Shown one piece after another: positions 42,481-51,209 of a stretch of DNA of 64,000 nucleotides. The position numbers were made by a program, and so were the translations under genes. Every line of letters starts with the position of its first letter. Position 1 is the stretch's first letter. Origin of the DNA: Occultella aeris (lineage in GTDB: Bacteria > Actinomycetota > Actinomycetes > Actinomycetales > Beutenbergiaceae); NCBI RefSeq assembly GCF_902703175.1, contig NZ_CACRYJ010000068.1:186001-250000 (forward strand), given 5' to 3'. Below the pieces are notes generated by a model. It had not been told where the DNA came from. It saw only the letters and a list, made by a program, of their open reading frames with translations, and did not search any database.

Positions 42481-44867
42481 GCGGGTGATGCTGCCACGAA
42501 GTCGGCCGCGATGGCCTCGGCGGCCGCCAGGTCCGCCTTGCCCTTGCGGGCCCGCTTGGCCCGGCCGAGTGCGTCCGTGACCACGGGGGCCTCGGACTCC
42601 ACGGGACTTGCCACGGTCGCGGCGAGCCGCACGATCTCCTCGGCCGACCGGCCCTGCATGGCCAGGTCCAGGTAGCGCTTCACCTCGTCCGGTGCCGCCG
42701 CCCGGGTGGTGGCGCGCCCGCCGTCGTCCGCCGCGCGGGAGTCCGAGCGGTGGTCGGCGTGGCCACGCGCGAAGGAGTTCGCCAGGACCAGGGCAGCCGC
42801 GGCGCCGGTGTCGACGTCGTTGTGTGCCTGCGCCACCGTGGCCAGGCGGTCGCGGGCGGTCGTGTCGGTGCCGAAGTCGCCCAGGGCGAACGCACGCCCG
42901 ACGGCGGTGTCCAGGGTCTGGGCGGCGATGTCCACCTCCGTCTCGGTCGCGGCCGTGCGCACGTACACGGTCGACCGCTGGCTGCGGGCCGTCGTGAACA
43001 TGTCTACGTCGAACTCGGCGCGGACCACGTGGGTACCGGGCTGTTCGAACGTGACGCCCTCGCTCGTGAAGAAGACCTGCATGCGGGCCGTGACGGACTC
43101 GCCCGGGGCGAGCACCGCCGTCGGGCGGGTGCCACAGGCGACCACGACGTCGCGGACCTGCTCCACGCTGCCGTCCGGCAGCACATGGTGCAGCCGCAGG
43201 TACCCCTCGGCGAGGTTCAGGCGTGCGGTGACCTCGCGTGGGTCGTCGCCCGTGTTCGTGAGCGTGACCTCGGCCGTCACGTACTCGCCGACGTACACCT
43301 CCGCGGGCAGCACCAGGTCGAGGCTGAGGCCGTCGGTGTCGTCCCCGGTGGTATAGCCGGTGGCGTCCACGGGCACGGGCAGCCCGGAGGACAGCGAGCC
43401 GTGGCCCCAGCCGAAGTTCTTCCATCCGGGGCGTACCTGCGGGTCGGGGGAGTGGATGAGGGAGTCCAGGTCGTGTTGGGCGAACGCGAAGGTGGCGTTG
43501 CCCGGGTACTGGTTCGTGGTGCTGGCGAAGCCCATCACGTCCCCGGTCTGGTTCATGATCTCGGTGCCGATCGGCGGCACGTGCACGTCGTGCTTGGGGT
43601 GGAACAGGTTCAATGCGTGCCCGGCCTCGTGGATCATCGTGCGCAGGAACGCCGCGGGGACATTGTTCAGCGGCTGGTTCCGGGCGGCGGGTTCGATGAA
43701 GTTCTGCCCACCGAGGGTGGCGTCGGCGAATCCGACCGAACCTTCGCGAGGGACCGAGTCGTCGTCGAACATGACGCCGAGCAGGCCGCCCTGCGCGGAT
43801 CCGACGAGCAGCCACAGACGCCATGGGTCGGCGGCGCCGGGGTCACGATGGGTCGTCAGCAGCGTCTGCAGTTCCGCCATCGTCAGGGAGGCGTCACTGG
43901 GGATGTTCAGGTCATCGACCCGCACCCTGGTGTCCCATCCGGCCGACGCGTACACGTTCTGGAACGTGCGCACGGCGCCGTGGTTGAACGCCGACGCCGG
44001 CCAGTCCCGACCGGTCATCACGTCCACCTCGATGGCGCAGCCGCGGTACAGGTTGGCCGTCTTGGTGGCCTTCACGTCATACGTCGTGCCGCCGATGGTG
44101 GCGGTGCCGGTCATGGTGGCGACGCGGTTGCGGCCGATGAGGATCGAGCGGCGGCAGGTCAGTCGCATCGAGCCGGTGTCGGTGGACACGAACTCCTGGC
44201 TGGTGCGGTTCCAGAGGTGGCGGCGCAGGTTGAAGGAGAGGGTGCCGCTCGAGTAGGTGACCCCGGTGGAGCGGAAGTACCAGGAGTACTCGTTCTTCGG
44301 CAGCTGCGGGTAGTGCGGGAACGGTGGCGCCCCGTTGACGCCCGAGAGCAGGCTCACGCTCGCGCCCGGGAGTTCGGTGACGGCCGTGCCGAGCAGGTTC
44401 GGGTCGATGTCGGCCTCGGCAGGCCCAGCCATGGCCTCCGCCTCGGTGTCGCCACCGATGAAGATGGGCAGGTTCTCGATCGGGCCGAAGATCGGTGACC
44501 GCTTCACGTAGACGTCGCCGCTGATCCGCAATGAGGTGTCCCGGACCTCGATCCGCATCGGCCCCCGGATCTGCTGGCGCAGGAAGACCGGGACCGGCAG
44601 CCGCGACGTGAACTCGATGAGCCAGGACCCGTTCACGACAGGCAGCGAACAGGGCCGGTCGAGGATGAACGGAGGGATCTGCGGCTCGAGTGGGATGCGC
44701 GGGTCGATCGGGATGCGCGGGTCGATGGGTACCGGCCGCGGCCCGACCGGGATCGGCGGCCCGAGGACCGGCCCCGGTCCTCTGACATCCATCAGGTCGC
44801 CCTGCTCGTCGTAGTACAGGGTGCCGTCGTCTCCGCAGCAGCCCGAACTCTCGTCGTACTCGGTCAT
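42477..44867 (-). CDS. Metzincin-like metallopeptidase with C-terminal Ig-like and helical domains
   Basis: A 796-residue protein. The zinc motif HEAGHALNLFH puts ligands at His413, His417 and His423 with Glu414 as base; a Met-turn candidate is Met438 in EIMNQTG. The N-terminus has a CC pair (SSGCCGDDG) and Pro-rich repeats (IDPRIPIDPRIP), then ~270 residues of beta-rich sequence. After the catalytic region come an Ig-like domain (~510-640, AEVTLTNTGDDPREVTARLN) and an Ala-rich helical tail. No signal peptide is visible. GGAG lies 7 nt before the ATG. The histidine kinase gene overlaps it. Confidence 0.8.
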   Translation of the reverse strand: MTEYDESSGCCGDDGTLYYDEQGDLMDVRGPGPVLGPPIPVGPRPVPIDPRIPIDPRIPLEPQIPPFILDRPCSLPVVNGSWLIEFTSRLPVPVFLRQQIRGPMRIEVRDTSLRISGDVYVKRSPIFGPIENLPIFIGGDTEAEAMAGPAEADIDPNLLGTAVTELPGASVSLLSGVNGAPPFPHYPQLPKNEYSWYFRSTGVTYSSGTLSFNLRRHLWNRTSQEFVSTDTGSMRLTCRRSILIGRNRVATMTGTATIGGTTYDVKATKTANLYRGCAIEVDVMTGRDWPASAFNHGAVRTFQNVYASAGWDTRVRVDDLNIPSDASLTMAELQTLLTTHRDPGAADPWRLWLLVGSAQGGLLGVMFDDDSVPREGSVGFADATLGGQNFIEPAARNQPLNNVPAAFLRTMIHEAGHALNLFHPKHDVHVPPIGTEIMNQTGDVMGFASTTNQYPGNATFAFAQHDLDSLIHSPDPQVRPGWKNFGWGHGSLSSGLPVPVDATGYTTGDDTDGLSLDLVLPAEVYVGEYVTAEVTLTNTGDDPREVTARLNLAEGYLRLHHVLPDGSVEQVRDVVVACGTRPTAVLAPGESVTARMQVFFTSEGVTFEQPGTHVVRAEFDVDMFTTARSQRSTVYVRTAATETEVDIAAQTLDTAVGRAFALGDFGTDTTARDRLATVAQAHNDVDTGAAAALVLANSFARGHADHRSDSRAADDGGRATTRAAAPDEVKRYLDLAMQGRSAEEIVRLAATVASPVESEAPVVTDALGRAKRARKGKADLAAAEAIAADFVAASPA
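44692..44726. repeat. Two copies of an 18-bp repeat in the Pro-rich region
   Basis: GGGATGCGCGGGTCGAT occurs at 44692-44708 and again at 44710-44726 (18-bp period). It encodes the repeated IDPRIP units near the N-terminus of the metallopeptidase-like protein. Confidence 0.85.
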
Positions 44868-45002
44868 GGTTCGCTCCAGGTGCCGGTCCGGCGTCGTTGC
44901 CGGACGTTTCATGGTCGATCGCGAGGAGGCGGGTGGCCAGAGGTCTGATCGGGTGGTCCGCGGGTGATTGACGAGCCGGTATCGGGTGATTCGCTGCACG
45001 CC

Positions 45003-45008
45003 TAGAGT
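45003..45008 (+). promoter_or_regulatory. Putative -10 element (TAGAGT) of a leaderless VOC transcript
   Basis: TAGAGT ends 7 nt before the ATG at 45016 without a ribosome-binding site between. It lies in the 148-bp gap shared with the divergent metallopeptidase gene. Confidence 0.5.
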
Positions 45009-45015
45009 CGTGGGC

Positions 45016-45729
45016 ATGAGCTCCGAGTACGTGATCCCCGGGCTGCCCTGCCGAGACCTGGACGACGTCCTTCCGTTCTACGAGGCCCTCGGGTTCGACG
45101 TCACCTATCGCCAGCTCCGGCCGAACCCGTACGCAGCCGTGCGCCGCGGCGGCATCGAGCTGCACTTCTTCGGCGTCCCGACGTTCGACCCGCAGGACTC
45201 CATGGGCAGCGTCGTGGTCATCGTGCCGGACACGGGCGCCCTCTACGCGGCGTTCGCGGCCGGGCTGCGCGCGGAGTACGGCAAGGTGCCGATCAGCGGG
45301 ATCCCGCGGATCACCCGGCCACGGGTGAAACAGGGCACGAGCGCCGGCTTCTCGGTCGTGGATCCCGGGGGCAACTGGCTGCGGATCACCTCGGTCCCGG
45401 ACCAGGCCGCGCAGGACCCGGTCGAGGGTGGCCGGCTGGGTCGGGTGGTCGCCGCCGCCGCGCGGCAGGCGGACTCCCACGGCGACGTCGACGCGGGTGT
45501 GCGGGTGCTGCGCACCGGGCTGGCGCGGCACACCGACGCACCCATGGTCGAGCAGATCCCGGCCCTGGTGTACCTCGCGGAGCTTCTGGTCCGCGCCGGT
45601 GACGCCACGGGCGCACGCGAGAGCCTCGCGCTGGTGCTGGCCGTCGACCTGACCGAGGCCGAGCGTGATCTGCTCGCCGCAGAGCTGGCCGAGGCCGCCG
45701 AACTCCTGGCGACCGAGCTGCCCACCTAG
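45016..45729 (+). CDS. VOC-fold (glyoxalase/bleomycin-resistance) protein with helical extension
   Basis: A 237-residue protein. Residues ~1-125 are a VOC domain of the bleomycin-binding type (VIPGLPCRDLDDVLPFYEALGFDV, GGIELHFFGV, GFSVVDPGGNWLRI). VOC domains bind metals or drugs; the sequestering type lacks clear metal ligands and this one looks like it. Residues ~135-237 are an Ala/Leu/Glu-rich helical region with TPR-like pattern (VYLAELLVRAGDATGARESL), absent from typical 120-residue members. It starts at 45016 behind a TAGAGT element. Confidence 0.85.
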   Translation: MSSEYVIPGLPCRDLDDVLPFYEALGFDVTYRQLRPNPYAAVRRGGIELHFFGVPTFDPQDSMGSVVVIVPDTGALYAAFAAGLRAEYGKVPISGIPRITRPRVKQGTSAGFSVVDPGGNWLRITSVPDQAAQDPVEGGRLGRVVAAAARQADSHGDVDAGVRVLRTGLARHTDAPMVEQIPALVYLAELLVRAGDATGARESLALVLAVDLTEAERDLLAAELAEAAELLATELPT

Positions 45730-45736
45730 GACGTCC

Positions 45737-47218
45737 TCAGGGCAGGTGTGCCTCGAACCGCATCCCGGCCAGCGGCACCGCGTTCCAGGCGGCCGTGGCC
45801 ACGCCGTCCGCGCCGCGCAACCGGAACCGGTGCGGGAGCTCGGCGAGCAGCACGTCCGCCTCGAAGGCGCCGTCGGCATGCCAGCCGCCGCGGGCGAGCA
45901 CCGTGGTCGAGGACCGGGAGCGTCCGCGGCGCGAACTACGCACCAGCCCGACGGCGGTGGTCACCTCGGTCTCGACCCATGCCGTGGGCCCGCCGTCGAT
46001 CCGTACCGTGCCGCCGGAGAACGCGAACGTCGCCTGCCAGCCGTCGGCGGTCGGGGCGACCTGCACCCGGGTGCCGGCCGGGAGCGGACCCGGCTCTGCG
46101 CCGTCGGCCACCACGAAGGCGACCGGCACCTCGGGTGAGGCGCCCGCGTCCGCCTCGACCACGGGGAGAGCGAGCCCCGCGAGCCGTTCCGCCAGGCGCG
46201 CCGCGGCGGCCGGGTCGGCATCAGGGGCGCCCACGGCCGGCAGCAGATGGGTCCACGCGGCAGTGAGGATGCCCTGCATGTTGTCGGTGGCGGAGGTGGT
46301 GGCGAGCACCAGGTCGCAGTCGGGGACCACCACGCAGAACTGGCCGTAGGCACCGTCACCGCGGAAGCCGTGGGTGGCCATCCAGAACTGGTACCCGTAG
46401 CCCTGGGCCCAGTCGATGCTGGTCGCAGGATCGGAGTCGGTCCGCACGTGCGAGCTGGTCGCGAGCTCCGCCCAACCCTCGGGCAGCACCTGGGCGCCCT
46501 GCCAGCGGCCGCCGGCGAGCAGCAACTGCCCGAACGCGGCGATCGACTCGGTGGTCAGGTGCAGTCCTGAGAAGCCGAGTGCGTTGCCCTGGCCGTCGGT
46601 GTCCCAGTGCCCCGGGGTGATGCCGAGCGGTTCGAACAGGCGCGGGCGCAGGTAGTCGATCAGGTGCGTGCCGCTGAGCTCGGCCACCAGGGTGGCGACC
46701 ACGTACGTGCAGCTGTTGTTGTAGACGTGTCGTGAGCCCACCGGGTCCTGCGGCGGCTGGCGCAGGAAGCCGCGGACCACGTCGTCCGGCTCGAGCTCGT
46801 GCGCCTTCTCGAGGGTGTCGGCCGTGTGGCCCGTGGACATCGAGAGGACGTGGTGCACGGTCAGCGACGCGACCGCGGGGTCGACGTCGTCCGGGACGTG
46901 CGCGGGGAGCAGGTCGACGATCTTGTCGTCGAGGGAGAACAGGCCCTCGGCGATCGCGAAACCCGCCGCCGTGGACGTGAACGACTTGCTCAGGGAGTAG
47001 AGCAGGTGCGGCCGGTCCGGTGCGTACGGCGCCCACCAGCCCTCCGCGGCCACCCGGCCGGCGTGGACCACCATCAGGCTGTGCAGCTCGATCCCACGGG
47101 CCTCGACCGCGTCGAGGAACGCGGCGATCCCGGCTGCCGAGATTCCCGCCTCGGCGGGCGTGGCGCGGGGGAGGAGCGCTCGGGCGGTCTCGGTCTGCGT
47201 GGGTGACGTCGTCGGCAT
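45737..47218 (-). CDS. Serine hydrolase of the class C beta-lactamase/D-aminopeptidase fold
   Basis: A 493-residue protein. The SxxK motif is Ser75-Leu-Ser-Lys78 in LLYSLSKSFTS and the YxN motif is Tyr166-Asn-Asn168 in HVYNNS. HGFRGDGAYGQ holds the position of the third (KTG-like HGG) motif. The C-terminal ~130 residues are a beta-rich extension often found in esterase-like members. No signal peptide is seen, so an intracellular esterase or peptidase is more likely than antibiotic resistance. The ATG has TAGGCT 7 nt upstream. Confidence 0.88.
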   Translation of the reverse strand: MPTTSPTQTETARALLPRATPAEAGISAAGIAAFLDAVEARGIELHSLMVVHAGRVAAEGWWAPYAPDRPHLLYSLSKSFTSTAAGFAIAEGLFSLDDKIVDLLPAHVPDDVDPAVASLTVHHVLSMSTGHTADTLEKAHELEPDDVVRGFLRQPPQDPVGSRHVYNNSCTYVVATLVAELSGTHLIDYLRPRLFEPLGITPGHWDTDGQGNALGFSGLHLTTESIAAFGQLLLAGGRWQGAQVLPEGWAELATSSHVRTDSDPATSIDWAQGYGYQFWMATHGFRGDGAYGQFCVVVPDCDLVLATTSATDNMQGILTAAWTHLLPAVGAPDADPAAAARLAERLAGLALPVVEADAGASPEVPVAFVVADGAEPGPLPAGTRVQVAPTADGWQATFAFSGGTVRIDGGPTAWVETEVTTAVGLVRSSRRGRSRSSTTVLARGGWHADGAFEADVLLAELPHRFRLRGADGVATAAWNAVPLAGMRFEAHLP

Positions 47219-47225
47219 GCTGGTG

Positions 47226-47231
47226 AGCCTA
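47226..47231 (-). promoter_or_regulatory. Putative -10 element (TAGGCT) of the serine hydrolase gene
   Basis: TAGGCT on the minus strand ends 7 nt before the ATG at 47218, in the gap between this gene and the upstream merR gene, which suggests its own leaderless promoter. Confidence 0.5.
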
Positions 47232-47247
47232 GATGGTCCGTTCACAT

Positions 47248-48024
47248 CTACCGGTGCTCTGCCTGGCGCTCGAGCTTCGTCCAGCCGGCCCAGCCTCGCT
47301 TCGTCAGCAGTTCGATCAGGCGGCGAGCGGGCGGCACGTTGTCGACCACGAGCCTGTCCATCAACGCGACCAACGGTGCCTCGATCTCGGTGTCGTCGAC
47401 GTAGTCATCGCCCTGCGCATCGGCCATCCGCGTCAGGTACCCGGAGACCTCGTCGGCCAGCTCGACCAGCTGTAGGTCATCGGCGGCTCCATCGAGAGCG
47501 TGGCCCAGCGTGCGGTAGAACTCGACGAACTGCCGGTCGGCCCTCTGCTCACGCTTTCGTGCCATCCACTCCGTGACCCGTCCCGGTGAGCGCGCCGCCA
47601 GCAGGATCCAGCCGTCGCGCTCGACCTGGACGATCCGCTCGTGGATCCCGAGCGCCCGTAATTGGTCGAGGTGCTCGACCACCTCCGATGGCAGCGCGAG
47701 GTGGTCCCCGGCGGCGAGCTTGGCGATCTGCTGCCGGTGCCGCTGACGCTCTCGAATCTCGGCCGCCAGCCGCCGGTCGATGTCCGCCACCGCGACGGCG
47801 AACTCCGACTGGTCGGCCCGTTGCAAACCCCGCACTTGCGATAGTGGGACCCCGGCCTGGGCGAGGGTCCGGATCTTGATCACCTCGATCACTGCGGCGG
47901 CGTCGTACCGGCGGTAGCCGGAGTGGTCCCGCTCCGGTTCCGGCAGCAGTCCCGTGGCGTGATAGTGCCGCACCGCGCGAATGGTGACCCCGGAGTACGA
48001 CGCCAGTTCACCGATAGTCAGCAT
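47248..48024 (-). CDS. MerR family transcriptional regulator
   Basis: A 258-residue protein with an N-terminal MerR winged HTH (MLTIGELASYSGVTIRAVRH, RRYDAAAVIEVIKIRTL) and a coiled-coil helix followed by a ~150-residue helical effector domain. No cysteine metal site is evident, so it probably senses an organic ligand. It lies 12 bp downstream of the alpha/beta hydrolase gene with its own AGGAG site. The 21-bp palindrome upstream of that hydrolase is its likely operator. Confidence 0.9.
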   Translation of the reverse strand: MLTIGELASYSGVTIRAVRHYHATGLLPEPERDHSGYRRYDAAAVIEVIKIRTLAQAGVPLSQVRGLQRADQSEFAVAVADIDRRLAAEIRERQRHRQQIAKLAAGDHLALPSEVVEHLDQLRALGIHERIVQVERDGWILLAARSPGRVTEWMARKREQRADRQFVEFYRTLGHALDGAADDLQLVELADEVSGYLTRMADAQGDDYVDDTEIEAPLVALMDRLVVDNVPPARRLIELLTKRGWAGWTKLERQAEHR

Positions 48025-48036
48025 CGCACCAGTCTC

Positions 48037-48849
48037 CTACCTCGCGTTAGAGGGACCGCCGCGGGCGGCGGATCCAGGTGTGCTCCGGATGATCCGAGCG
48101 ATCTCCCGTGCGTGAGTGAACGGCAGTCCGTGGTCTGCGTCGATCCAGGACGTGACGATGTGTGGCTGGTCGCGCAGCAGCCGCTCGACGCCGGCGCGCC
48201 AGGCCCGGTTGAGCCGCGGTGCAGGTCCTTCGTTGCCGGTGCCTGCCATTGAGGTCGACATGATCATGCTCGTGGGGAGGTCGATCCTCCGGTACCGGTC
48301 AAGGATCCCGGACCGGATCACATCGACTTCCACGTTCAGGTCGAGAATCTCCTGACCGGTGAGCCGTACCTGTTGGGAGGTGTCCCGCTCGGACACCTGC
48401 TGCGCCGCCATCGCCTCCCACATGGCTCGGAACTGCGGCAGGAGGGCGTCGCTGATCAACGGTTCGGGCACGGGGTTCGCCCCGTCGATGAGTACAAGGG
48501 CGGCCACGGTGTCCGGGTGTTCGGAGGCGAAGTGGACGGCCAGGTCCGCGCCGAGCGAGTAGCCGACGAGCACCGATGCGGCAGCCAGGTCGAGGCGCCC
48601 GAGGTCCAGCATGACGGCGGCCAGATCGCTTAGGAACGCTTCGAAGGTGTAGTCGTCGGCCGCCGAGGAGAGGCCATGGCCACGCAGGTCGAACGTCACT
48701 ACGTCGTAATCCTCCCGCAGCGATTCGGCCAGTTCGTGCAGATCGGCCTGCGTCGAGTTCAGCCCGGGGCACAGGACCATCAGCTGTCCGCGGCCGCCTC
48801 GGGACACCGCGACCCTGACGCCGTGGTGGTGGATCGTGAAGGTCTGCAT
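48037..48849 (-). CDS. Alpha/beta hydrolase
   Basis: A 270-residue hydrolase with nucleophile elbow VGYSLGAD, FDLRGHGLS after strand 4, acid Asp in the VLIDGANP area and catalytic His in DADHGLPFTHA. The substrate-binding cap is short. Substrate is unknown; the MerR partner and upstream palindrome suggest an inducible detoxification or catabolic role. I chose MQTFTIHHHG; the longer in-frame N-terminus would run over the operator. Confidence 0.88.
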   Translation of the reverse strand: MQTFTIHHHGVRVAVSRGGRGQLMVLCPGLNSTQADLHELAESLREDYDVVTFDLRGHGLSSAADDYTFEAFLSDLAAVMLDLGRLDLAAASVLVGYSLGADLAVHFASEHPDTVAALVLIDGANPVPEPLISDALLPQFRAMWEAMAAQQVSERDTSQQVRLTGQEILDLNVEVDVIRSGILDRYRRIDLPTSMIMSTSMAGTGNEGPAPRLNRAWRAGVERLLRDQPHIVTSWIDADHGLPFTHAREIARIIRSTPGSAARGGPSNAR

Positions 48850-48906
48850 CGTGCTCTCGTCTCTCTCGGCCCTTACCGTGGATCGGTTGCCTCCCATGCT
48901 GCGAGC

Positions 48907-48927
48907 TTGACCCTGCGTCAGGGTCAA
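48907..48927. promoter_or_regulatory. 21-bp perfect palindrome, putative MerR operator
   Basis: TTGACCCTG and CAGGGTCAA flank a 3-nt centre. The site is 58 bp upstream of the alpha/beta hydrolase start and 50 bp upstream of the divergent GH13 start. MerR-family operators are such dyads placed in the long spacer of a TTGAC-type promoter, and TTGACC is present on both strands. A matching -10 is not obvious on either strand, so direction is unresolved. Confidence 0.7.
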
Positions 48928-48976
48928 CCGTGCGTCCCAGCCGGTTGTCGTCCGTCCGGGCTGCGAGACTGAGGTC

Positions 48977-50287
48977 ATGACGTCCTGGCAGGAGCATGCG
49001 ATCTGGTGGCAGGTCTACCCGCTCGGGTTCGCCGCTGCGCCCAAGGCGCTGGCGGACGCGCCACCCGAGCCGGCCCGAACCCTGCGTGCGCTGATCGACT
49101 GGCTCGACTACGCCGTCGGGCTGGGCGTTTCCGGGATCGCGCTCGGCCCGATCTTCACAGCGAGCACGCACGGCTACGACACCGTCGACCACTTCGGCAT
49201 CGACCCCCGGCTCGGGGACCGGGCCGATTTCGACGCTCTCGTGGCGGCCGCGCACGAACGCGGCCTCAGGATCATGCTCGACGGTGTCTTCAACCACGTC
49301 GGGCGCGAGCATCCAGCGTTCCGGGCCGCCGTCGAGAACGGCCCGGACAACGCCGAGGCCCGCCTGTTCGATCTCACCTGGAACGGGCCGGGCGCGGCGC
49401 CGACGGTTGGCAACTTCGAGGGGCATGATTCCCTGGTCGCGCTGAACCACGGTGACGACGGCGTGGTCGACCTCGTCAGCGAGGTGATGCGGTACTGGCT
49501 TCGCGCTGGCGCCGACGCGTGGCGCCTGGACGCAGCGTACGCGGTGCCGACGCAGTTCTGGCAGCAGGTGCTGCCGGCCGTGCGCGCCGAGTTCGGCGAG
49601 GCCTACGTGGTGGGCGAGGTGATCCACGGCGACTACGCGCAGATCGTTGCGGAGTCCGGGATGGATGCGGTCACCCAGTACGAGCTGTGGAAGGCGATCT
49701 GGAACTCGATCCGGGAGCGGAACTTCTACGAGCTCGACCACGCGCTCGGGCGGCACAACGACATGCTCGAGGCGTTCGTGCCGCTGACCTTCGTCGGCAA
49801 CCACGACGTGACGCGGATCGCGACCCAGATCCCCGACCCGCGGCTGCGAGCGCACGCTCTGGTGCTGCTGATGACGCTGGGTGGGACGCCGTCCATCTAC
49901 TACGGCGACGAGCAGGGCTTCGAGGCGGTCAAGGAGGAGCGATTCGGTGGTGATGACGCGATCCGGCCCGCGTTCCCCGACTCGCCCGCCGACCTGCCCG
50001 AGTCCGGCTGGGATGTCTACCACCTGCACCAGGAACTGATCTCGGTGCGACGCCGGCACCCATGGCTGCACCGCGCGCGCACGCGTGCGCTGAACCTGTC
50101 GAACGAGACGTACGCCTACGAGGCGGTCGGCGAAGGCGGCCGGCTGGTCGTGGTGCTGAACGTCGCCGACGCCGCGGCCCGGGTGGACGGCGTCGGTGTC
50201 ACCGACGTGGTGGCCGGGCCGGCCGAACTGGGCGACGGCGGAGCCTGGGTGCGCGTGGACGCGTGCGGCTGGGCGGTGCTCGAGTAG
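48977..50287 (+). CDS. Short GH13 alpha-amylase family glycosidase
   Basis: A 436-residue protein with only the barrel and a short C-terminal domain. GH13 regions: DGVFNHV, AWRLDAA with nucleophile Asp185, GEVIHG with acid/base Glu214, and FVGNHDV with Asp277. The N-terminus WWQVYPLGFAAAP and absence of a signal peptide suggest an intracellular maltodextrin/oligosaccharide enzyme. It is divergent from the MerR-controlled hydrolase and may share its regulatory region. Confidence 0.9.
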   Translation: MTSWQEHAIWWQVYPLGFAAAPKALADAPPEPARTLRALIDWLDYAVGLGVSGIALGPIFTASTHGYDTVDHFGIDPRLGDRADFDALVAAAHERGLRIMLDGVFNHVGREHPAFRAAVENGPDNAEARLFDLTWNGPGAAPTVGNFEGHDSLVALNHGDDGVVDLVSEVMRYWLRAGADAWRLDAAYAVPTQFWQQVLPAVRAEFGEAYVVGEVIHGDYAQIVAESGMDAVTQYELWKAIWNSIRERNFYELDHALGRHNDMLEAFVPLTFVGNHDVTRIATQIPDPRLRAHALVLLMTLGGTPSIYYGDEQGFEAVKEERFGGDDAIRPAFPDSPADLPESGWDVYHLHQELISVRRRHPWLHRARTRALNLSNETYAYEAVGEGGRLVVVLNVADAAARVDGVGVTDVVAGPAELGDGGAWVRVDACGWAVLE

Positions 50288-50394
50288 GGTCCGCGGCGCA
50301 CTCCTGGTGGCGCCGCGCGCCGGCGTCTTGGCGGGGCTACCGTGCTGTGATCGGGTCGTATCCCCGCGCCCGGCAGGTTCGAGGAGGAACCAAC

Positions 50395-50604
50395 ATGGCC
50401 AACCACACGTACGGTGTCTCGGAGATCGTCGGCACGTCGACCGACGGCATCGACGCGGCGATCTCGAACGGCGTCGCCAAGGCTGCTGGGAGTGTCCGCA
50501 ATCTCGACTGGTTCACGGTCAGCGAGATCCGTGGGCACATCGAGGACAACGCGGTCGCCGACTGGCAGGTCACGATCAAGCTGGGGTTCCGCATCGAGGA
50601 GTGA
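50395..50604 (+). CDS. Dodecin flavoprotein
   Basis: A 69-residue protein: MANHTYGVSEIVGTSTDGI, SVRNLDWFTVSEIRGHIED with the conserved Trp that stacks on flavin, and VTIKLGFRIEE at the end. Dodecins assemble into hollow dodecamers that store or buffer flavins such as FMN, riboflavin or CoA-linked ligands. The ribosome-binding site is GAGGAGG. The gene lies 107 bp after the GH13 gene. Confidence 0.93.
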   Translation: MANHTYGVSEIVGTSTDGIDAAISNGVAKAAGSVRNLDWFTVSEIRGHIEDNAVADWQVTIKLGFRIEE

Positions 50605-50605
50605 C

Positions 50606-51064
50606 TCAGTCCGGTTCCCGGCCGAAGTTGCCTGCGAGCCACTCGTTCCGAACCGTGAGCAAGCGGGTCAGGTAGGACGTCAGGACCCACCGGTCGACGA
50701 TGCGACCCAACGGTCCCAGGGGTGAGGCGAACTCGACCACGTCGGTCATCAGCGTTCCTCTCTTGCGGGCCTCGAACAGGTGCTCGTGCCACCAGCGCCC
50801 GAACGGACCGGAGACCTGCTCATCGACGAACCGGTGCGGGAATTCGTGCTCGACGATCCGCGACGTCATCGTGAACGGGATGCCGAAGTGCCGGGCCCGC
50901 CACGTCACGGAATCGCCAGGTCCGAGCAACCCGGAGGTCACGGCACCGATCGCACGCTCATCCGAGCGCGCCATCGAAGCGGTGTGCGCGTCGATGGAGA
51001 GACTCAGATCGAAGCACGCCTCGACGGGCGCCGGTACGAGGGTCTGGAGTCGGATGCGCGGCAC
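50606..51064 (-). CDS. SRPBCC family protein
   Basis: A 152-residue protein with the SRPBCC lipid/polyketide-binding fold: IRLQTLVPAPVEACFDLSLS at the N-terminus, MTSRIVEHEFPHRFVDEQ in the middle and the long C-terminal helix. Similar stand-alone proteins bind hydrophobic ligands; the ligand is unknown. It converges on the dodecin gene with a 1-bp gap. The GTG start is preceded at 7 nt by TAGGCT. Confidence 0.85.
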   Translation of the reverse strand: MPRIRLQTLVPAPVEACFDLSLSIDAHTASMARSDERAIGAVTSGLLGPGDSVTWRARHFGIPFTMTSRIVEHEFPHRFVDEQVSGPFGRWWHEHLFEARKRGTLMTDVVEFASPLGPLGRIVDRWVLTSYLTRLLTVRNEWLAGNFGREPD

Positions 51065-51071
51065 TGGATGA

Positions 51072-51077
51072 AGCCTA
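51072..51077 (-). promoter_or_regulatory. Putative -10 element (TAGGCT) of the SRPBCC gene
   Basis: TAGGCT ends 7 nt before the GTG at 51064, the same spacing as at the Nudix and serine hydrolase genes. Confidence 0.5.
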
Positions 51078-51209
51078 TGTGCGCGCCTCGCGACGAGCCT
51101 GCAATCGCCCGGACCGTGATTGAACCCGGGGTTGGACCATGGTCGGATCGTGGTTGATCGGGTTGTCCACAGGGCCGGTGGTGGTCTTCTGTTTGTCGGC
51201 GGGCAGGCG

